64,000 nucleotides of DNA from Streptomyces sp. R41 (GTDB taxonomy: Bacteria; Actinomycetota; Actinomycetes; Streptomycetales; Streptomycetaceae). The stretch is from contig NZ_CP163443.1 of the NCBI RefSeq assembly GCF_041053055.1, forward strand, positions 124,001 through 188,000. The letters run 5' to 3'. Of this stretch, positions 60,897 through 64,000 are shown piece by piece; positions within the stretch are counted from its first letter, which is position 1, and the number at the start of each line of letters is the position of its first letter. Below the pieces are notes generated by a model that did not search any database, had not been told where the DNA came from, and saw only the letters and a list, made by a program, of their open reading frames with translations. A program made the translations under genes and the position numbers.

Positions 60897-62179
60897 ATCG
60901 CATGCGCAACAAGACCGCTCTGCGAGCGGCCGCCACGGCGACCGCAGCCCTGCTCACCGCCACCGCCTGTGCCACCCAGCGAGGGCAGGAGGACAAGGAC
61001 ACCACCGCCGGCGGCGCGTGCAAGGGCCAGCAGACCACCGGCATCACCGACAAGAGCATCAAGCTGGGCGGCATCTACCCGCTGTCCGGACCCGCCTCCG
61101 CGTACGGCACGATCAGCAAGGGCGTGAGCGCCTACTTCAAGAACGTCAACGACAAGGGCGGAATAGACGGCCGCAAGGTCGAGTTCGTCGTCCGCGACGA
61201 CGGCTATCAGCCGCCCAAGGCCGTGGAGGAGGCCAGAAGACTGGTCGAGCGGGAGAAGGTCTTCGCCGTCTTCCAGACCCTGGGCACCCCTTCCACGGCG
61301 GCCGTGTGGGACTACCTCAACAAGCAGAAGGTGCCGCAGCCCTTCGTCGCCACCGGCGCCTCCATCTGGGGTACGGACGACAAGCACCCCTGGACCATTG
61401 GCTGGCAGCCCAACTATGTGGCGGAGGCACGGATCTACGCCAAGTACCTCAAGGACAGCAAGCCCAAGGCGAAGGTCGCCGTGCTCTACCAGAACGACGA
61501 CTTCGGCAAGGACCTGCTCGGCGGGTTCGAGAAGGCTGTCGACGGCAGCGGCATCAAGGTGGTCGCCAAGGAGAGTTACGAGGTCACCGACCCGTCGGTC
61601 TCCGCGCAGATGGCTAACCTTGCCCGCTCCAAGGCGGACGTGCTCCTGAACATCACCACACCCAAGTTCGGCAGCCAGGCCCTCGCAGCCGATGCCAAGA
61701 ACTCCAAGTGGAACCCGCTGCACATCGTGAACAACGTGTCGTCGTCCGCCGCTGTGCTCAAGCCGGTCGGGTTCAAGAACGTCCAGGGCGTGGTTTCGGC
61801 GACGTACTTCAAGGATCCCGCCGATCCGCAGTGGGCCGATGATCCGGAGATGAAGGAGTATCGGCAGGCGATGCGGAAGTACGCACCGGACGCCGACCCC
61901 GCCAATCAGTTCAACGCCTACGGCTGGGCCGTCGCCTCCAGCGTGCACCAGGCACTCGCCGCGATGAAGTGCCCGACCAGAGAGGGGCTGCGGGATGCGG
62001 TGCGCAACCTGAAGGACGTCAAGGTGGGCTTGCTGCTGCCTGGTGTCACTTTGGCCACCGGGCCCGATGACGGCTTCCCGATCGAGACGATGCAGCTGAT
62101 GCGGTTCAAGGGCGAGCGGTGGTCGCTCTTCGGTGAACCGGTGGACACACGCAAGGAGTTTGGGCCGATCACTCGCTGA
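60893..62179 (+). CDS. Liv-type ABC substrate-binding lipoprotein, second system
   Basis: A 428-residue binding protein. The signal peptide contains MRNKTALRAAATATAALLTA and a cysteine (TATAC) that may be lipidated, although the lipobox is weak. The mature part is a Peripla_BP_6 fold: IKLGGIYPLSGPASAYGTIS, VEFVVRDDGYQPPKAVEEAR, FAVFQTLGTPSTAAVWDYLN, VAVLYQNDDFGKDLLGGFEK, NAYGWAVASSVHQALAAM. ATG 60893 overlaps the LivM stop; ATG 60902 is an alternative. The gene order livG-livF-livH-livM-binding protein differs from the first system. The ligand is unknown. Confidence 0.93.
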   Translation: MNRMRNKTALRAAATATAALLTATACATQRGQEDKDTTAGGACKGQQTTGITDKSIKLGGIYPLSGPASAYGTISKGVSAYFKNVNDKGGIDGRKVEFVVRDDGYQPPKAVEEARRLVEREKVFAVFQTLGTPSTAAVWDYLNKQKVPQPFVATGASIWGTDDKHPWTIGWQPNYVAEARIYAKYLKDSKPKAKVAVLYQNDDFGKDLLGGFEKAVDGSGIKVVAKESYEVTDPSVSAQMANLARSKADVLLNITTPKFGSQALAADAKNSKWNPLHIVNNVSSSAAVLKPVGFKNVQGVVSATYFKDPADPQWADDPEMKEYRQAMRKYAPDADPANQFNAYGWAVASSVHQALAAMKCPTREGLRDAVRNLKDVKVGLLLPGVTLATGPDDGFPIETMQLMRFKGERWSLFGEPVDTRKEFGPITR

Positions 62180-62212
62180 GGCGTCCGCGCCTCTCACTCA
62201 CTGAGGCGTCCG
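62170..62212. repeat. 18-bp direct repeat at the 3' end of the binding-protein gene
   Basis: CACTCGCTGAGGCGTCCG (62170-62187) and CACTCACTGAGGCGTCCG (62195-62212), one mismatch, 25-bp period. The first copy contains the stop codon of the binding-protein gene. Confidence 0.8.
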
Positions 62213-62368
62213 GGCCGGTCGCTCACAGCGGTGCGGGCGGGCAATCGTTCCCGGGGGGCCCGCCACCGTCCGGACCGTCCCGGAAAGGACGGCCGAGCGC
62301 AGGCGCGGGGACCGGCCGGCCGGTCCTCGGCGGCAGACAACGGGAGGGGCCGCCGAGTGCGTACGTGG

Positions 62369-62402
62369 GTCGGCCGCCACCCGGGTCCGGGTGGCGGCCG
62401 AC
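62369..62402. terminator. Bidirectional hairpin terminator between convergent genes
   Basis: A perfect 16-bp inverted repeat (62369-62384 with 62387-62402) with only 2 nt between arms, giving a loop of 4-6 nt in practice. It lies between the binding-protein gene (plus) and the SDR gene (minus); the rest of 62213-62490 holds no gene. Confidence 0.85.
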
Positions 62403-62490
62403 TCGTGGACGCACAGCTCTCTCTTCCCCGCTCCCCCGCCCGGCAGGTGCCGAGGCACCCCCGGGTCAGCACGAATTGCCGCCGGCGTCC

Positions 62491-63297
62491 TCAGACGCCG
62501 ACAGGTTTGCCCGGGCCGGGCACGTTGCGGAAGCGGAACGGCTCCGGCTCGCGCCCGGCCTGGATGAACCAGCACTCCCCGGTGCCGTCACCGGTGACGA
62601 TCCGCAGCACCGTGTCCGCCACCACATGAGCCGGGATCACCGGCAGTTGCTGCTCGGAGAGCATGTCGCGCAGCGGGTCGATGATCCGTGACTCGGCGAA
62701 CCCCGGGCAGACCGCGTTGAAGCGCACGTTGTCCGGGGCGAGGGCCGGTCCCAAGGAGCGTGCGAGTCCTACCACCGCATGCTTGTTGGCCGCATACAGC
62801 GGATCGAACGGCACCGCCGCCAGGCCCGCCAGGGACGCGGTCGCCACGATCGCCCCTCCGCCACGGGCCCGCAGCGCCGGCAGCACCGCATGCGTGCCGA
62901 AGACGACACCGTCGAGGTTGGCGCCCATCGCCCGGCGGTAGCGCGCCGGGTCGAAGTCCTCGCCGACGCCGCATCCGGTCGCCACGCCCGCGTTCAGGAA
63001 CGCGATGTCGACACCGCCGTATTGCTCCTGAGTGAAGTCCACCAGCGCACGGTTGGCGTCGAGGTCGGAGACGTCACAGGCGCGGAAGTGGCCACCGACC
63101 ATGTCGGCCACCTCCCGGCCGCCCCGCGCGTCGAGGTCCGCGACAACCACGCGCGCCCCCGCCTGCGCCAACGCCATCGCCGTGGCCCGGCCCAGTCCGC
63201 CGGCACCGCCGGTGACGATCGCCACCTTGCCGCGGAGCGCGGCGTTGTCGGTCTGCTCTTCCCGTGCGGCGGTAGCCCTGCTCTCGGCGGCGGTCAT
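62491..63297 (-). CDS. Short-chain dehydrogenase/reductase (SDR)
   Basis: A 268-residue classical SDR. The cofactor loop is VAIVTGGAGGLGRATAMALA, then ADLDARGG (Asp, suggesting NAD preference), NAGVATGCGVGE, catalytic Ser in ATASLAGL with YAANKHAVVG (Tyr, Lys), and CPGFAESRI. It is cytoplasmic, probably oxidising a hydroxyacid or alcohol. A 3-hydroxybutyrate-dehydrogenase-type role would suit the PHB depolymerase, but this is inference. ATG 63297 overlaps the upstream reductase stop as ATGA, so the two are coupled. Confidence 0.93.
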   Translation of the reverse strand: MTAAESRATAAREEQTDNAALRGKVAIVTGGAGGLGRATAMALAQAGARVVVADLDARGGREVADMVGGHFRACDVSDLDANRALVDFTQEQYGGVDIAFLNAGVATGCGVGEDFDPARYRRAMGANLDGVVFGTHAVLPALRARGGGAIVATASLAGLAAVPFDPLYAANKHAVVGLARSLGPALAPDNVRFNAVCPGFAESRIIDPLRDMLSEQQLPVIPAHVVADTVLRIVTGDGTGECWFIQAGREPEPFRFRNVPGPGKPVGV

Positions 63298-64000
63298 GCC
63301 AGCTCGAGCACGAGCTTGCCGACGTTCTCGCCGCGGAAGAGCATCTGCAGCGTCTCGGGGAATTCGTCCACGGTCCCCCTCACCACATGTTCTTTGACCT
63401 TGATGCGGCCGTCGCCGATCCAGGCGGAGATCTCCTGCGCGGCCTGCGCGTAGCGCTTGGCGTAGTCGAAGACGACGAAGCCCTCCATGCGGGCGCGACG
63501 CACCAGCAGTGTGAGGTAGTTCGAGGGGCCCTTGACCGGCGTGGCGTTGTTGTACTGACTGATCGCGCCGCAGACCACGACGCGCGCGTGCATCGCCAGC
63601 CGGGTCAGGGCGGCGTCGAGGATGTCTCCTCCCACGTTGTCGAAGTAGACGTCGATGCCGTCCGGGGCGTGTTCGCGCAGCGCCTTCCTGACGTCGTCGG
63701 CGCGGTAGTCGATGGCCACGTCGAAGCCCAGCTCGTCGGTGAGCAACGCGCACTTCTCGGGCCCGCCGGCGATGCCCACGACCCGGCAGCCCTTGGCCTT
63801 CGCGATCTGCCCCACCATGGTGCCGACCGCGCCGGCCGCCCCCGACACCACGACGGTCTCGCCGTCCTTGAGCGCCCCGACGTCCAGCAGGCCGAAGTAG
63901 GCGGTCATGCCGGGCATGCCCAGCGCCCCGAGATACGTCGAGGGCGGAGCGAGGGAGGTGTCGATCTTCAGGGCGCCTCTGCCGTCGGAGACCACGTACT
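63294..64000 (-). CDS. NADP-dependent medium-chain oxidoreductase (PTGR/CurA-like), partial
   Basis: The C-terminal 235 residues of an MDR-superfamily enzyme that runs off the right edge. It has the substrate-side ALGMPGMTAYFGLLDVGALK, nucleotide loop VVSGAAGAVGTMVGQIAKAK, GCRVVGIAGGPEKC, VYFDNVGGDILDAALTRLAM, GAISQYNNATPVKGPSNYLT and the end LFRGENVGKLVLELA. No catalytic zinc ligands are seen, so it is of the zinc-free quinone/enone reductase type, reducing an alpha,beta-unsaturated carbonyl with NADPH. Overlaps the SDR gene by 4 bp. Confidence 0.92.
   Translation of the reverse strand, partial: YVVSDGRGALKIDTSLAPPSTYLGALGMPGMTAYFGLLDVGALKDGETVVVSGAAGAVGTMVGQIAKAKGCRVVGIAGGPEKCALLTDELGFDVAIDYRADDVRKALREHAPDGIDVYFDNVGGDILDAALTRLAMHARVVVCGAISQYNNATPVKGPSNYLTLLVRRARMEGFVVFDYAKRYAQAAQEISAWIGDGRIKVKEHVVRGTVDEFPETLQMLFRGENVGKLVLELA

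Overview
The window looks like actinobacterial, almost certainly Streptomyces-type, DNA. Base composition is very GC-rich, codons end in G or C, GTG starts are common, and start and stop codons overlap repeatedly (ATGA, GTGA). The families are typical of that genus: GAF/ANTAR, STAS, SpoIIE-type PP2C phosphatases, RsbW-like ATPases, PucR and TetR regulators, F420-reductase-like proteins and a secreted polyhydroxybutyrate (PHB) depolymerase. No rRNA, tRNA or CRISPR array was seen.

Left part (1 to about 38 kb) is an accessory, decaying region. It starts with a minus-strand STAS, GNAT, GAF signalling operon, an Asp23-family gene and a broken PAS/GAF gene. Next come an NhaA antiporter fused to a DsbA-like domain, integrase debris, and an SDR/F420-reductase-like pair divergent from a TetR gene. 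A complete IS200/IS605-type element (tnpA and tnpB) follows, then a LysR gene divergent from three small NAD(P)-binding enzymes. Further on are a TOPRIM protein, an ornithine-cyclodeaminase-family gene, a MerR-epimerase operon and a DNA-ligase-like protein without its catalytic lysine. Two large PAS/GAF/SpoIIE phosphatases, a GCS2-type ligase, an RsbW-like ATPase overlapping a Fur-family gene, and an intact IS256-family element complete it. The IS256 element has 8-bp target duplications and splits a small membrane-protein gene. Frameshifted or truncated remnants are scattered through this part: oxidoreductase, integrase, DUF6262, methyltransferase, glyoxalase-like, PhoU, MFS and transposases.

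Right part (about 38 to 64 kb) is mostly clean and catabolic. It holds two complete branched-chain-amino-acid-type (Liv) ABC importers, each beside a PucR-type regulator. Between them lie an acyl-CoA ligase, a secreted tannase-like esterase, a secreted PHB depolymerase, a ThDP-dependent acetolactate-synthase-like enzyme, an FMN-reductase-like flavoprotein and a peptidoglycan-binding membrane protein. The right edge carries an overlapping SDR and medium-chain reductase pair. A reasonable inference is extracellular hydrolysis of a polyester or ester substrate, import of the small acids, CoA activation and oxidation. The true substrates cannot be read from sequence.

Recurring themes are partner-switching and phosphatase signalling (STAS, SpoIIE, HATPase) on the left and duplicated importer-plus-PucR modules on the right. 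I see no clearly new defence or biosynthetic system. The most unusual items are the ligase fold without its nucleophile, the HATPase-Fur overlap, the regularly spaced repeats in two regulatory regions, and the clustered gene decay.
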